Assembly (NCBI GenBank): GCA_026545765.1
Contig: CM048840.1
Location: 21,704,765 to 21,768,764 of the forward strand
DNA length: 64,000 nt
Source of the DNA: Plantago major
Lineage: Eukaryota > Streptophyta > Magnoliopsida > Lamiales > Plantaginaceae
Direction of reading: 5' to 3'
The notes beneath the pieces are model-generated. The model was not told the origin of the DNA. It saw nothing but the letters and a program-made list of their open reading frames with translations, and did no database searches. Both the position numbers and the translations under genes were made by a program. Every line of letters starts with the position of its first letter. Position 1 is the first letter of the stretch. Below, in pieces: positions 24,289 to 36,513 of the stretch.

Positions 24289-24931
24289 GCCAGAATACCC
24301 TCGGCCCCTCGTCTTAGTTGCTTGTGTTGTTTTGGGTACTATGCTACTTTTTACTTTGTTGGATATTTGGATTTCTATTCGGATATGTAGACTTTATTTT
24401 GGATAATTTGTTTTGACGAATCTTTGTTGTTAATTAATGCAATTTCCCCTTTGAGACATATCACTATCATATTGGTTGAAAAAACAGGTGAAAATTATAA
24501 AATAATTTTAAAATAAAAACAGTGGTTTAGCAACGGATAAACTACGAATTAGGGATAGCATCCGTCGCTAAACAACGAATTAGGGCGTGCTAGCCCTAAT
24601 TCGTTTAGAGACGGATAACTATCCGTCTCTAGAAACCCGGGGGTTTTTAAAGACGGATAATTATCCGTCTCAAATGGCGACGGAAGGGCCAACGCCCTAT
24701 CCGTTACCAATTCCGTCGCGAATTAGCGACCGATAACTATCCGTCGCTAATTCATCTTAGAGACGCCCGTCATTAAGACGGACGTCTATCCGTTGCTAAG
24801 GCCGTCGCTAAACCTCTGTTTTTTTGTAGTGTATAATCCGACCCAATAACCCGTGAAATTGATGGAAAGTGTGTTAAATTGCAAATCATTCCGTCTTTTT
24901 AATCTTTTTAATAAGTTGGTCTTTCATAATA

Positions 24932-26011
24932 ATTTGTATACCATGAAAGTAGTTTATTAATTAAGAAATGACTAGAGACATCGTTTGTTGGCATAATGGT
25001 ATGAACGTAAATTGTTAATAAAGTCATTAAGAAGGTGCCTGCTATAAATCTGGGTTTACGAAATCCATTAATTTCGCAAATGATAGAATTGAACGTGGGT
25101 GGAGAATCAATCAATCAATCAATCTTTTCCAGGTATTAGTAGTTACTATTATATCATATCTTATCCGAGTCCGACCATCTAGCGCGTTGCATGGTTGGTA
25201 TCTACTACTCCCTCGTTGATGTAAAATTGAAACAATTTTTCGTTTGAATCGTTTTACTAAAATTGTTACATTTATTTTTATGAAAATTACTTTCATAATA
25301 TAATTCATTATAAACCACACATTTTTAAGCCTACGTGTACTTTTTCACTCAATTAATATCTCAAACTCATTCTTAACCACATACTTCAGAGGACCGCACA
25401 TTTTTCTTAAAAATTGTGTAAATCAAAATTGTTTCAATTTTACAAAAACGGAGGAATATATTTTAACGACATAATCAATAAATTAAAAGAATGGGATCAA
25501 TTAAATCTCCTGGTGCAAACCGCGTGCTTGCAAGCAAAATTACAAAAGATGATTGATTAGTGCTGTGAGTTAGCTTTACAGATTGATCTCCAAATAAGTC
25601 ACGTCTTCTTGGACAGTGTACTGGACACACTTTTGTTATTAATCATTCAACTCAACATTCTCAAAGTTGAAGCATGAATGCCACTTATGAGTGATGACTC
25701 GATCTGCTCAATTCCTAGGCATTTTACAACTCCACTTAATCAACTTAACGTTGGTTGGGATTCAAAATGTAAGCTACTCGTGCTCAAAATCACATATAGA
25801 TTAATAGAATTGAGAAGTTTTTGGACCATTGTGATTGAGTGACTAAAATAGACCGATAAATTTTATTACTAGAAATATTAAGGGCTTCTTTCAAGAATAT
25901 TGGTTCGGTGTTATACATACACAGAAAAAATGAAATTAAATGCTAACTCATAAAATATTATTAATACTTGTTTAATACAATAAATACACTTAATTCACTT
26001 CTTATTTGTTC
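24932..26011. other. intergenic stretch
   Basis: Apart from the MITE at 25208-25456 I see only AT-rich sequence and a short TCAA run near 25108-25124. No gene is supported. Confidence 0.5.
25208..25456. mobile_element. Stowaway MITE
   Basis: The left end is CTCCCTCGTTGATG, the right end in complement TTCCTCCGTTTTTG, both followed by TAAAATTGAAACAATTTT. TA flanks each side (25206-25207 and 25457-25458). 249 bp, non-coding. Confidence 0.8.
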
Positions 26012-26905
26012 AGTATTGATAGAATTCCATCTCATCTAAAAGTTCGAACTTGTAGAGAAGTGTGGAATCTAGTCATTTATATTAATACTCCAATACTCCC
26101 TGCACCCGTGGCCGATTTCAACCTCTTTTGGGAGGCCATTCGAGTGGAAATTTAATATGGGGTGGAGATTGTCTCTGTGGAGATTCGAACCCAGATTGGA
26201 CGTGAGCCTGAGGCTCTGATACATGATAGAATTCTATCTCATCTAAAATCTCGAACTTGTAGAAAAGTGTGAAATCTAGTCATTTATATTAATCCATATA
26301 TATTTTAAAAGTGGTGATCTATCTCAAAGAATAACCATGCCACATAGGCAAAAATCCTATGTTGCAAATTTCAACCCAAAAAAATTGATTTATAAATCTT
26401 CTTATTTAAAAGGAAAAATTCTACCATTCACAATCTACTTTTAATTATCCTAACAGATTCATGTAACAACAAATACATGTATAACCAACTTTAAATACAT
26501 ATTTGTTTTTTTTCCTAAACTATATTTACGTTAGCAACAAAAACTCTAAATACATAATCCCACGATTTTTTTAAGTCTAGGTGTTAGTATTTCCAGGATA
26601 AATTAACAGAATCTTGGACCACAAATTGTGCAACAATTTGTTTAGTTTTATCTTCTAAGGTTAGTTACATTTTTAAAATTATCAAATCAAATCTTTTAAT
26701 CTTTATCCAAAAAACTGCATTTGTTACAAACTAAATGTATATAATATTAGTATATACATATCCCTGCACTTCACGAATTCCAGTAGGCTTTAAAGAGTAT
26801 ATTTAATTTCATTTCATAATAGTACCTTACCTAAAGCTACTCTCCATTTAGTGTGTTACGGATGGTAATTATTTTCATATGTTATATAGTATATTTATAT
26901 TACAA

Positions 26906-27131
26906 ACTCTCATGAGAGACGGTCTTCATCTAAAGACGGTCTATGTTATCAATAAAACCATCCATGTTATTAATCAAAACGTCTATGTTGTTAACGAAAT
27001 AAGTTTAATTGTAATATGACAAAACACCGATGTTGATAACATATGTGTTTTTATTAATAACATCGATGATTTTCTTAACAATATAGGTTCGTCTCTAGAT
27101 AATTTACCTTGAGACCGTCTCTCAGGAGACT
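26906..27131. mobile_element. MITE with GAGAGACGGTCT ends, copy 1
   Basis: Inverted ends ACTCTCATGAGAGACGGTCT and AGTCTCCTGAGAGACGGTCT. The interior has tandem-like ATGTTATCAATAAAAC and GTCTATGTTGTTAACG blocks that recur in the copy at 47989-48181. I could not identify a TSD, so the superfamily is open. Confidence 0.65.
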
Positions 27132-29620
27132 CTATTTATATAATACAACATTTTTTTTTGTAATGATATATTCATGTATGTATTATATGGCAACGCTTTA
27201 TTAACTCAATCAAATGCATATGACATCCTAGGGGCTAGGAGCTCAAGATCAGTTAGACCCGGCAAACAATTAACGTTTGGGCAAGATGTTCCACTTCAAG
27301 TTAGGAAGGACATTTCCGTTGAAATTACTAATTCCGATAAGGATAATTGCTCAAGTAAGATTTTCATAACCTTCAAATATAAGCATGTCAGTAGATTTAT
27401 ATTTTTCATCAGATGTTCCGGAATTGACATCTGAAAAATACATTTTAAGGAAATATGGATGAAGATTACAAAGCAGTGACAAGGTTCAACAAAATGAACA
27501 TGATATTCACATATCAATGAGAAGACATCTCAAGTCTCATCCGTTTGATTATTTTATGTATCATGAAGATCCTAGAAGATACAGTGAGTATATTCATAAA
27601 GGAATGCACTTATACAGTTTCAAACTTTTGAATTACAACTTCTTATAATTTATTAAAAAAACCTTAAATTAATTAACATTTATTTATGTGTATATTTATT
27701 ACTTTGATGCAGGAATATTTGTACCTCCTTTAGTTGAAGAGTGCATGCCTCTTGCAGAGAAGCGTATAAAGCAGTTACTAAATAAATATACGCTCAAACA
27801 ACGGAGGAATATCATTGGAGAACCATCACATAGTGAGGTACTTAAGGAATCGCGAAAGATAGATATGAAAAAGATCCACGACAAGAAGAACATGGCTGCA
27901 CGGAGAAATAATGGATATCGGTCGTAGGTAATTTTAATTACATAATAGATTACACATATGAGCCAATATATTACTCCATGCTATGAAATGTGACATATAT
28001 ATTTTTAATTGATTAGCTTACCTGGATATGGGTGATCCAACATACCCGTGTGGATTTTGCGGTGCGCTTATGTGGTTTGATGAGAGGATTAAAAAAAACT
28101 CCATTGAGTAATCCAGAGTTTGGTTTGTGTTGTAGTCGTGGTAACATACAACTTCCTCTCCTCAAACAACTTCCACACCTTTTACTTGATCTTTTGCAAA
28201 ATAGGCACATTAAGAGCCGTAATTTTATTGAGCATATATGTGCTTATAATATGATGTACGCATTTACTTCGATGGGTGGAATCCAATACCATTCAGTCAA
28301 CAATGGACATGGTCCCTATTCGTATAGGCTTGGTGGAAATAACTATCATCTGATGGGTAGTTTGCTACCTAAAGTAGGCGAATCGCCTAAGTTTTCACAA
28401 TTGTATATGTACTACGGCGAGGATGAACCTCATGACCGGATTGATGTAGTCATATATTTTGTCGATTTTTATTTATATTATGGAATAAATAATTATTTTA
28501 GATATCATATATATGTTTAATTATATATATAATACGATTTACATTTAATTTATTTCATAAAAAACTGCTTCTTCGATTGATCCATCTATTGTAGATGATA
28601 CAAGAAAAATGATAGATGCTGATAATCCAATTGCAAAGAATTTTCGTATGGCTGCTGAACGATTCAAGGAAAATAACGACATGAATATTAAGTTGTGTCT
28701 AATTGGAAGGAGGTCACGTGATGGACGCATATACAATCCACCAACATGTTCTGAAGTTGATGCATTAATTGTTGGTATGTTGGAATTTCAATAATTTTTA
28801 AAAAGACAAATTATATATTTTTTAGTAATTTTATTAATTTTGAAATGATCTCACTTATAAATGATCAGGAGATGATGAGTATGACATGGATCCGCGTGAT
28901 ATTGTACTTAAGCAAAGAAATGGTGACTTCCATAGAATTTCATAATTGCATCCATGTTACCTTCCAATGCAGTATCCCCTATTTTTCCCACATGGAGATG
29001 ATGTATACCATATTGAGATATTGCACTCTGATAAGTCCAAAGGTGTAAGACACACACTTACAATTAAGGAGTTCTTGGCATTTAAGCTTTTTGATCGTTT
29101 TGATGAGGCTCAGACCATACTGCTGAGTAGAAAGTTGTTTCAAAAGTTTATAGTACGTGGTTATATGATGAAGGAAGCACATAGGCTTGCTTTCATAATG
29201 AGGAACGAACCGTTGTACGTGGTTATAGTCTGATAATTATAAGTCTCTTGATGATGCAATTCGAACATGTGTTATTGATCCCGCCAATCCACATGGAAAT
29301 CTTGGTAAACGCTTTGTCTTGCCATCTTCATTTGTCGGAGGTCCTAGATATATGGTACAGAACTTCCAAGACACTATGGCCATATGCAAGAGTATAGGAT
29401 ATTCTGAACTATTCATCACATTCACTTGCAATCCCAAATGGCCTGAGATAACACGTTTTGTCGAGTCGAAGGGTTTACGACCTGAGGATAGGCCTGATGT
29501 TATGAGTCGCGTCTTAAAAATGAAGTTGGACTAGCTTATAAAGGACTTGAAGATAGAAAACGTACTTGGCAAGGCAACCGGAGGTAACTATCTATAAATA
29601 TATTTTATTCTTTATATTAA

Positions 29621-30501
29621 GGGAAATTTACATCTGCTCCCCCCTAATAAACACCTCTCACTCGTCGAGGTCCTTAACATTTTAACAATTACAGATTGGT
29701 CCATTTTCTATTTTCAAAGCTTACCATCCAAACATGGCCTTATTTTAAACCTTTGAATTTTCTAGTTTCCTTCTTCTTACCTTTCTTTTTATTTAACCAT
29801 CATCACCTCCTCCAACTTAAGGTAAATAGAAAAAAAAAATATGGCAGTGATAGTAATTTCTTTGGACAATTTTTTAATAAAATGGAATTTTATTAAAATA
29901 AAAATTGCTGGAAATTTTTAAATAAGTATATGACAGAGTAAGACACCTCCAGTTTATGTACCACTGAAAGGCTCAGTATTTTATGTATATTTATCAATGA
30001 CTTTGAATTTAAATCATAAACTCTATTGTTTTTTCCTCGGATTTGGCCATTGATTTTCATGCGCCAGGTTAGTTTACGCCTTGTGCGTGTTGGCTTCCCT
30101 TTTAATCTCATAAATTAATTTAAAAAATAATAATAAAATTTATTTAAAAATTCAAAAATGCCTGGAAGGACATGCGCCACATTCTGACTTAATCTGGAAA
30201 AAATAAATATATTTTTATTTTTTTAATTTAGAGCGGACACGTGTCTTACTCTTATTTAAACTTAGAAAAATTAAAAAAAAATCTAAAACAAATAAATAAA
30301 AGGAAAAGAATAAAACCAAATGAAAAGGAAATGTTTAAATTAAGGATGTGTTTGGCTCAAATATGAGTTTTGGATTGGTTTGTAATTTATGTACAATTGT
30401 ATGAAATAATATGTTATTCTTTAAATGTCAGGGATCGCGATGTTATTAGGAAATTTATTTTTTTTGGGGGGGGGGGGGGGGGGGGCAAATGTAATTCACC
30501 C
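29621..30501. mobile_element. Mutator-like non-autonomous element
   Basis: Perfect 9-bp TSD TTATATTAA at 29612-29620 and 30502-30510. Inverted ends: GGGAAATTTACATCTGC and, in complement, GGGTGAATTACATTTGC, each running inward into C (or G) runs. A 20-base G run at 30466-30485 lies next to the right end. It splits the Helitron Rep coding region. No transposase. Confidence 0.85.
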
Positions 30502-30514
30502 TTATATTAATATA

Positions 30515-30732
30515 CTCCCTTCGTCCCAGTTTCATCTTCCCGCATTCCGCTTTGGCCCGTCCCAACTTCATCTTCCTATCCCTTAAATGAAAATCCTATC
30601 TCTTACTTTATACACTATCTCTTCTACTTTATTCACTATTTATCACACTTTATTCACTCCCTTTCCTACTTTATTCATTTTTTTCTTAAATCTTGTGCCC
30701 GGGCCTGAAAGATGAAACCGGGACGGAGGGAG
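30515..30732. mobile_element. Stowaway MITE
   Basis: Left end CTCCCTTCGTCCCAGTTTC and, in complement, right end CTCCCTCCGTCCCGGTTTC, with TA on both sides (30513-30514, 30733-30734). 218 bp, inside the Helitron and 13 bp from the Mutator element. Confidence 0.9.
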
Positions 30733-31647
30733 TATTAGTTTATTATTAATCACGTCAACTCAATTGATTATTATTTTATTAACTTTTATAGTTGTCTACA
30801 CTATTGAATTTCAAAAATGCGGGCTTCCCCATACACATATACCACTATGGGTTGATCGAGCAGATAGAAACATGTCAGCAAGTTCTATAGATGATTTCAT
30901 CAATGCTGAGATACCGGATAAGGAACTCAATCCGAAGCTATACAAAGCTGTCTTCGAGTATATGGTCCATGATCCATGCAGACCATTGAATTCGACTTCA
31001 CCTTGCATGCATGATGGCAAGAAATACTCTAAAAAATTTCCAAAGTCGTTCAATGAGTGGACTATATTCGATGGTAATGGCTATCCTGTGTATAAGAGGT
31101 GCGATACCGGTACCACTATTGAGAAGAATGACAATATTATTGACAACATGTGCAATTTATAATTACTTATCAATCTTGGATTATTAAATTATAGTTCATC
31201 TATGGATATCAAACTTGATTGCCACGTGTATTAAAAAATTAAAAAATAACAAGTTGTTTCACTTTTAATTTATAGGTTTATTGTCCCTACAATCCGTTCA
31301 TGTTGATGAAGTACAAGGCTCACATAAATGTTGAATGGTGCAATAAGACCAATTCAATCAAGTATTTGTCCAAGTACGCCAATAAGGGTGTGGATATATA
31401 TGATAGGTGCAAAATTAACGGTACATAATGAGGTGAAGGATTATGTTGATTGCCGGTACGTATCTGCATGTGAGGCCGTATGGCGTATAATGGGATATGA
31501 TATTCATTATAGAGATCCACATGTAGAGCGTTTATCATTTCCTTTGGAAGGTGAACAGTCAGTCACATTCAAAGATGATGATCTAATTACTGACTTATTG
31601 GAGAAGCATACCCTTGCAGAGACAAAGTTTCTTAAATGGATGGAATT

Positions 31648-31747
<100 letters not shown>

Positions 31748-34243
31748 AATTCCCGAGGCACGTAAATATATATATCATCCCGAGGCACGTAAATATCTAT
31801 ATTCTAAATTTTCGAGAAATTACGTGTGGGGTGATCCTATGAGGATTTGTGGATATATAGTGGATGGTGTTGTTCATCCAACATACCACGATGCATGCTA
31901 CGCTTCGAGGTTGCTCGATGATGACAAAGAATATATCCATGCTATTAAGGAAGCAAGTTTTTGGGGTTCCGGTCGCTTCCTCCGACATTTGTTCTCCACA
32001 CTGCTCCAGTCTGATAGTATGTCCAGGCTTGTTCAGATTTGAGAATATCTATCTGACGACATCCAGTACATCATGCGAAGGAAGTTGAATAATCTAGGTA
32101 TAAATTTCAATATGGTATTAGAAATTATATTTTTTACGATTAAATCTATATATTATTTAATATGCTCATTTTATTTCTCAAAATTTCAATTTAGGGCTCG
32201 AGCTAAATGAAGAACAATTGAGGAATTTTGCTCTTACTGAGATTGAAGAGTTCCTTTCTAGGAATGGGTTCAGCTTGAGTCAGATTGAAGGTATACCCAG
32301 GCCCGACAGTGTAATCATAGATAGTTGCATGAATAATTTGGTACTTGAAGAAATGTTGTACGATGTTGATCGTATGATTGAGCAGCACAACCGTTTGTAT
32401 CTGTCTCTCACCGATGAGCAGAGGAATGTGTACCATACTATTATGGATGCAGTCGATTCTGGTAGTGGTGGAGTTTTCTTTCTCGATGGTTACGGTGGCA
32501 CTGGAAAGACATTTTTGTGGAATACATTGTGCTCTGCATTACGTGGTAGATGTGATATTGTTCTCCCAGTTGCATCGAGTGGTATAGCCGTATCGCTTCT
32601 CTACTTCTTCCTGGTGGTCGTACTGCACACTCTAGATTCATTATTCCTCTGCAGGTCGATGAAACTACTACGTGCAGTAGGATAACCCCCGGCCCGACAG
32701 CGATCTTATAGGACTCTTGAAGAATACAAAGTTAATAATTTGGGATGAGGCGCCCATGACCAATAAGTTTTGTTTTGAGGCTCTTGATCGCAATCTAAGG
32801 GACATAATAAAATGTTAACATGGTAGAGAATCGAACAATCCATTTGGTGGATTTGTTGTCGTTTTTTGTGGGGATTTCAGACAGATACTGTCAGTCATAC
32901 CTAAGGGTAGCAGGCAGGACATAGTCCATGCATGTCTCTGCTCATCGAAGAAGTTTTGGAGTTCGTGTCATGTGTTGAAGCTCACTAAGAACATGCGCCT
33001 GCAGGTATTTTCATAACATTTTATATTAATTATAGTTTTTCGAATCCAATTTATATATTTGAAATGCATCTATTTTTTTTATATTAAGTATGTTTATTTT
33101 ATTTTATTAAATTCCAGTCTGGCCGCTCACATGTTGAGAATGAGAGTAATAGGGAGGTTTTTGATTGGTTATTGAGCGTTGGAGATGGTGAAGTTGGTGG
33201 TGATAATGATGGTGAGGTAAAATTTAAATTGCCTGATGACATCTTGATTCGCTCAACTGGTGAACCAATTGCTGCAGTAGTTGAGAGGACATTTCCCTGC
33301 ATATCAGACCATGTTGGCGATGGTCGGTATGTTCAGGATAGAGCTATTCTTGCTCCGACCAATGAGATAGTCCAGGAAGTCAATGACTATATCATGTCTC
33401 TTTTACCTGGAGATGCCACCGAGTTCATGAGTTCCGACAGCATATGCCCTGATGAAGATGATATCGTCAATAGAGAATATGATATTCCGTCGAGTTCCTA
33501 AACACTATTAGGACTTCTGGAATACCAAATCATATAATCCGTCTTAAGGTGGGTTGCCCTATAATGCTTCTTAGGAACATTGATCAGTCCTCGGAGCTTT
33601 GTAGTGGAACTCGGTTGATTGTTACTGCAATTGGTAATCACGTTATTGAGGCGAAGACCATACATAGGAAGAATGTCGGAGTGAAGGTTTTTATACCTAG
33701 GATGGTACGCACACCTTCTGACCTTACCAAATTTCCTATTAGATTTCAGCGTAGGCAATTTTCTATATCAGTTTGTTATGCAATGACTATCAACAAGAGC
33801 TAGGGACAATCGTTATCTAAGGTTGGAATATATCTCCCAAAGCCTGTTTTCAGTCATGGTCAGCTCTATGTTGCCTTTTCTAGAGTCACAAGCAGGAGAA
33901 GTCTTAAGGTTTTAGCACCGGATGAGGAAGGCAATCCAACAGATACGACGACGAACGTCGTCTACAAAGAGGTGTTTAGAAAGATTTGAGGTATGTTTTA
34001 TTATATTAAATAACTCTAACTTTAAATTATCAAAATTCTATTATTTTAATTTTAATACTAACTGCATTTTTATATATTCTTTGCATTTGTTGATTATTGA
34101 TATACCTCCGGAGATTGTTATACATTGACTATGCATTACCTTTCAAATAATTCAATGTATTATACCTTTAAATATTGTTGTATGACTTTTCGTTTATATG
34201 ATATGTTTTTCTCTAAACTTAATTCTAATTTAAAGTTAGACAT

Positions 34244-34272
34244 GCCGTGGTAACGCCACGGGTTAGTACTAG
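34244..34272 (+). other. Helitron 3' terminal hairpin and CTAG end
   Basis: CCGTGG (34245-34250), loop TAACG, CCACGG (34256-34261), then GTTAGTA and the terminal CTAG (34269-34272) followed by the target T. This is the replication-termination hairpin of Helitrons. Confidence 0.9.
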
Positions 34273-34287
34273 TACTCCAATAAGTAT

Positions 34288-34880
34288 CATATTCTCATAT
34301 ATTAATTTATGCATTCTCTTTCATACTTTTGTTCTTTCAACCTTATATTTCTGAATTATTTATATATTTTACTCTTAAAATCCGTATCCAACACTCAAGC
34401 TCAATGGTAAGTTGAGTGTGGGACGGATAAAATATACTATAATAAGAATGCAGTCAGTGGCACAAAATGTAACGCCCCAATTTTAGAGAGCTCAAGGGGA
34501 TCGAGAGCTACTCATACCAACAAGATGTACCTTTCTTTTCGGGAATACATCCATAAAAACTCAAAAGTTAAGTATACTTGCTCTGTAGCAATTTTAGATG
34601 GATGGCCAACTGATAGTCTCCCGGTTCGCAAACGAGTGAAGATAAAGTGCTCGAGAATGGACATGCGTTGGTATAGTATAGTCATCATATCACCGAATAG
34701 CATTCCAGTGGTAACCGTACGGCCCTAAAGGGGACGGGGAATTACACAAAATGTCAAAACACACCATTGCAAATAAAATTTAGTTTGCTAATACAAACAC
34801 TTTTTTTTTTTTCCCTTAGAACCTCTCAAAATTGTACCTATTCATAACCCTTGAGCCAGTAAGCCAAGGAACATTCCAAA
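34288..34880. other. intergenic stretch after the TRIM
   Basis: AT-rich with no supported gene. Near 34470-34740 it reads like decayed transposon sequence (AACGCCCCAATTTTAGAG to GTACGGCCCTAAAGGGGAC), but I cannot assign it. Confidence 0.35.
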
Positions 34881-34886
34881 ATCGTA

Positions 34887-35138
34887 CTCCCTCCGTCCCG
34901 GAGAACTTCATACATTAAGTTTAGCGCGCAGTTTTATGCGAAAAGTTAAAGTAATGATAGAATGTAGAAAAGATGGGAAAAAAATATACTTTTAGTGGCA
35001 AAAATTGTAATTTGAGTGTAAAGTTGAGATTGTTTATTATTTGTTGGGTGTGGGGTAGCTTCCTTTTTTAGTAATGTATGAAGTTCTGTGGGACGGCTAA
35101 AAATGACAAATGTATGAAGTTCTGCGGGACGGAGGGAG
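34887..35138. mobile_element. Stowaway MITE near the TRAPPC12-like gene
   Basis: Ends CTCCCTCCGTCCCGGAGAAC and, in complement, CTCCCTCCGTCCCGCAGAAC, followed by TTCATACAT on both sides. TA flanks at 34885-34886 and 35139-35140. 252 bp. Its right end is 229 bp before the start codon of the next gene. Confidence 0.9.
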
Positions 35139-35367
35139 TAATCATTATGGAAGGGCCAAAACCAATATGGGCTACAAAAGGCTCTAAGACCAAAATATGT
35201 CACTGAGTCACTGGATCATACAACAGAAATTTACACTTCCAATTGTAGGCCCAATCACATTACGAAATGCTCAATTGCAGACTTGAAATTTTCATCAAAA
35301 AAAAGTCTCGACTTTAAATTGGAGAAATACTGAAAGATCAAAGTTCAGCGACTGAGAGAAATTCGAA

Positions 35368-36513
35368 ATGGAGAACAACGACGCGCCACCACAAGATCCA
35401 CCAGCCTCCGCCTCCCCAACCACCAGCCCCACGGCGGAATCCACCGAAGTGATCGATGATCCTCTATCCAGCTCGTACGCCTCACTCAATTCCTACTGCT
35501 ACGAGCTCTCAATCATCCAGGATCTCGCGTGCCGCGGCGCGTGGCGTACCATCCTCGACAAGGTGGCGCGTGCTCGATCACTTTCTCTCCTTTCCAAGCC
35601 TCACGAGCATATCATCTACCTCACCTTCAACCTCCTCTCTCTCCTCAAGCTTCGCCGCTTCAACGACGCGCACCAGGAGCTTCAAACCCTAGACGACGAT
35701 CTCGACTCCAATCAGTACCTCTACCAATCGTATCCCGATCGTTATCCCAACCATAAGTCCAACGGATCAATGGTGCCGTTCGCCCTCAGGTGGCTACACG
35801 CTCACCTTCCGTTTACTCTAGGTAATCGCCAATTATCGCTCGATCGTCTTTACTCTCTATTGCATTTCATTCGCGATCGGAAATTGAAATCGGGAGATGG
35901 AATAAGTGAGGTTTCGCGAAATCTCTGGAAGAAACGGGAGGCGTGCGTGTTGAATACGATTATAAGCCATCATTTGAGTAATAAGGAGTTTAAAGTTTGT
36001 TTAGCTTTGTTGAAGGAGCAAATTGGGGATACGGAGGATCCGGTTCTGGTTTCGAAATTAGGTTATGTGCAGATGCAGTATGGGGATTTGGATGGGGCTA
36101 AGAGGAGTTTTGAGTTTGTTGAGAAAATGGTGGAGAGTGATGGTAAGGAGGAGGTTGGGTTGAGGAATTTGGTCGGTCGGAATAAGGCGTTGATGTATTT
36201 GGTAGGGAAGGATTATGTCTCTGCAGTGAGGGAGTATGAGGAGTGTATGGAGAGAGATGGATCGGATGCTGTGGCGATTAATAATAAGGCGTTGTGTTTG
36301 ATGTATTTGAGAGACTTGTCGGATTCAATTAAGGTGTTGGAGAGTGCATTGGAGAGGGTCCCGACTATGGCATTGAATGAGACCCTAGTTGTAAATTTGT
36401 GTAGTATGTACGAGTTGGCATTTGTGAATCATATGGATGCGAAGAAGACTCTTAGTACTTGGATTGCTAGAGTAGCTCCTGATGATTTTGATACATCGTG
36501 TACTAGGATATGA
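35368..36513 (+). CDS. TRAPPC12: TPR protein, TRAPP complex subunit 12 homolog
   Basis: Intronless 381-aa protein. Plant TRAPPC12-like proteins are single-exon TPR proteins taken to act in the TRAPP tethering complexes at the Golgi, by analogy with animal TRAPPC12/TTC15. Visible here: a Pro/Ser/Thr-rich first 30 residues, then helical repeats starting SYASLNSYCYELSIIQDL, a HEHIIYLTFNLLSLLKLRRF block and a FALRWLHAHLPFTLGNR block. TPR-like pairs follow (KLGYVQMQYGDLDGAKRSF, VAINNKALCLMYLRDLSDS), and the tail is FVNHMDAKKTLSTWIARVAP. The ATG at 35368 is the first in frame and sits in an A-rich context. No damage is visible. The TPR call is firm, the TRAPPC12 name rather less so. Confidence 0.82.
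   Translation: MENNDAPPQDPPASASPTTSPTAESTEVIDDPLSSSYASLNSYCYELSIIQDLACRGAWRTILDKVARARSLSLLSKPHEHIIYLTFNLLSLLKLRRFNDAHQELQTLDDDLDSNQYLYQSYPDRYPNHKSNGSMVPFALRWLHAHLPFTLGNRQLSLDRLYSLLHFIRDRKLKSGDGISEVSRNLWKKREACVLNTIISHHLSNKEFKVCLALLKEQIGDTEDPVLVSKLGYVQMQYGDLDGAKRSFEFVEKMVESDGKEEVGLRNLVGRNKALMYLVGKDYVSAVREYEECMERDGSDAVAINNKALCLMYLRDLSDSIKVLESALERVPTMALNETLVVNLCSMYELAFVNHMDAKKTLSTWIARVAPDDFDTSCTRI

Larger units (their letters stand above)
21747..24831. mobile_element. CACTA (En/Spm) transposon with complete ends
   Basis: Starts CACTACAAGAATGCC and ends TTTTTTTGTAGTG. The target duplication is TAT at 21744-21746 and 24832-24834. Both subterminal regions carry many inverted copies of motifs such as GCGACGGAT and ATCCGTCGCTA, the usual layout of transposase binding sites. 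The interior encodes a PF03004-like gene but no large TNP2-type transposase, so this is a deletion derivative that could move only with help from elsewhere. It is 3,085 bp long. Confidence 0.9.
19553..24931. mobile_element. Mutator-like element interrupted by a CACTA element
   Basis: Terminal inverted repeats of about 45 bp: left TATTATGATAGACCA then AAAGACTAAAAAGAC (19553-19602); right, in complement, TATTATGAAAGACCA then AAAGATTAAAAAGAC. The body has leader-like sequence with CGCCGGAAAACAGC near 19833 and long arrays of TAATGTT-type motifs, but no transposase I recognise. No matching TSD was found. Without the CACTA insertion it would be about 2.3 kb. The Mutator/FAR1 call is inference from long TIRs and layout. 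Confidence 0.5.
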
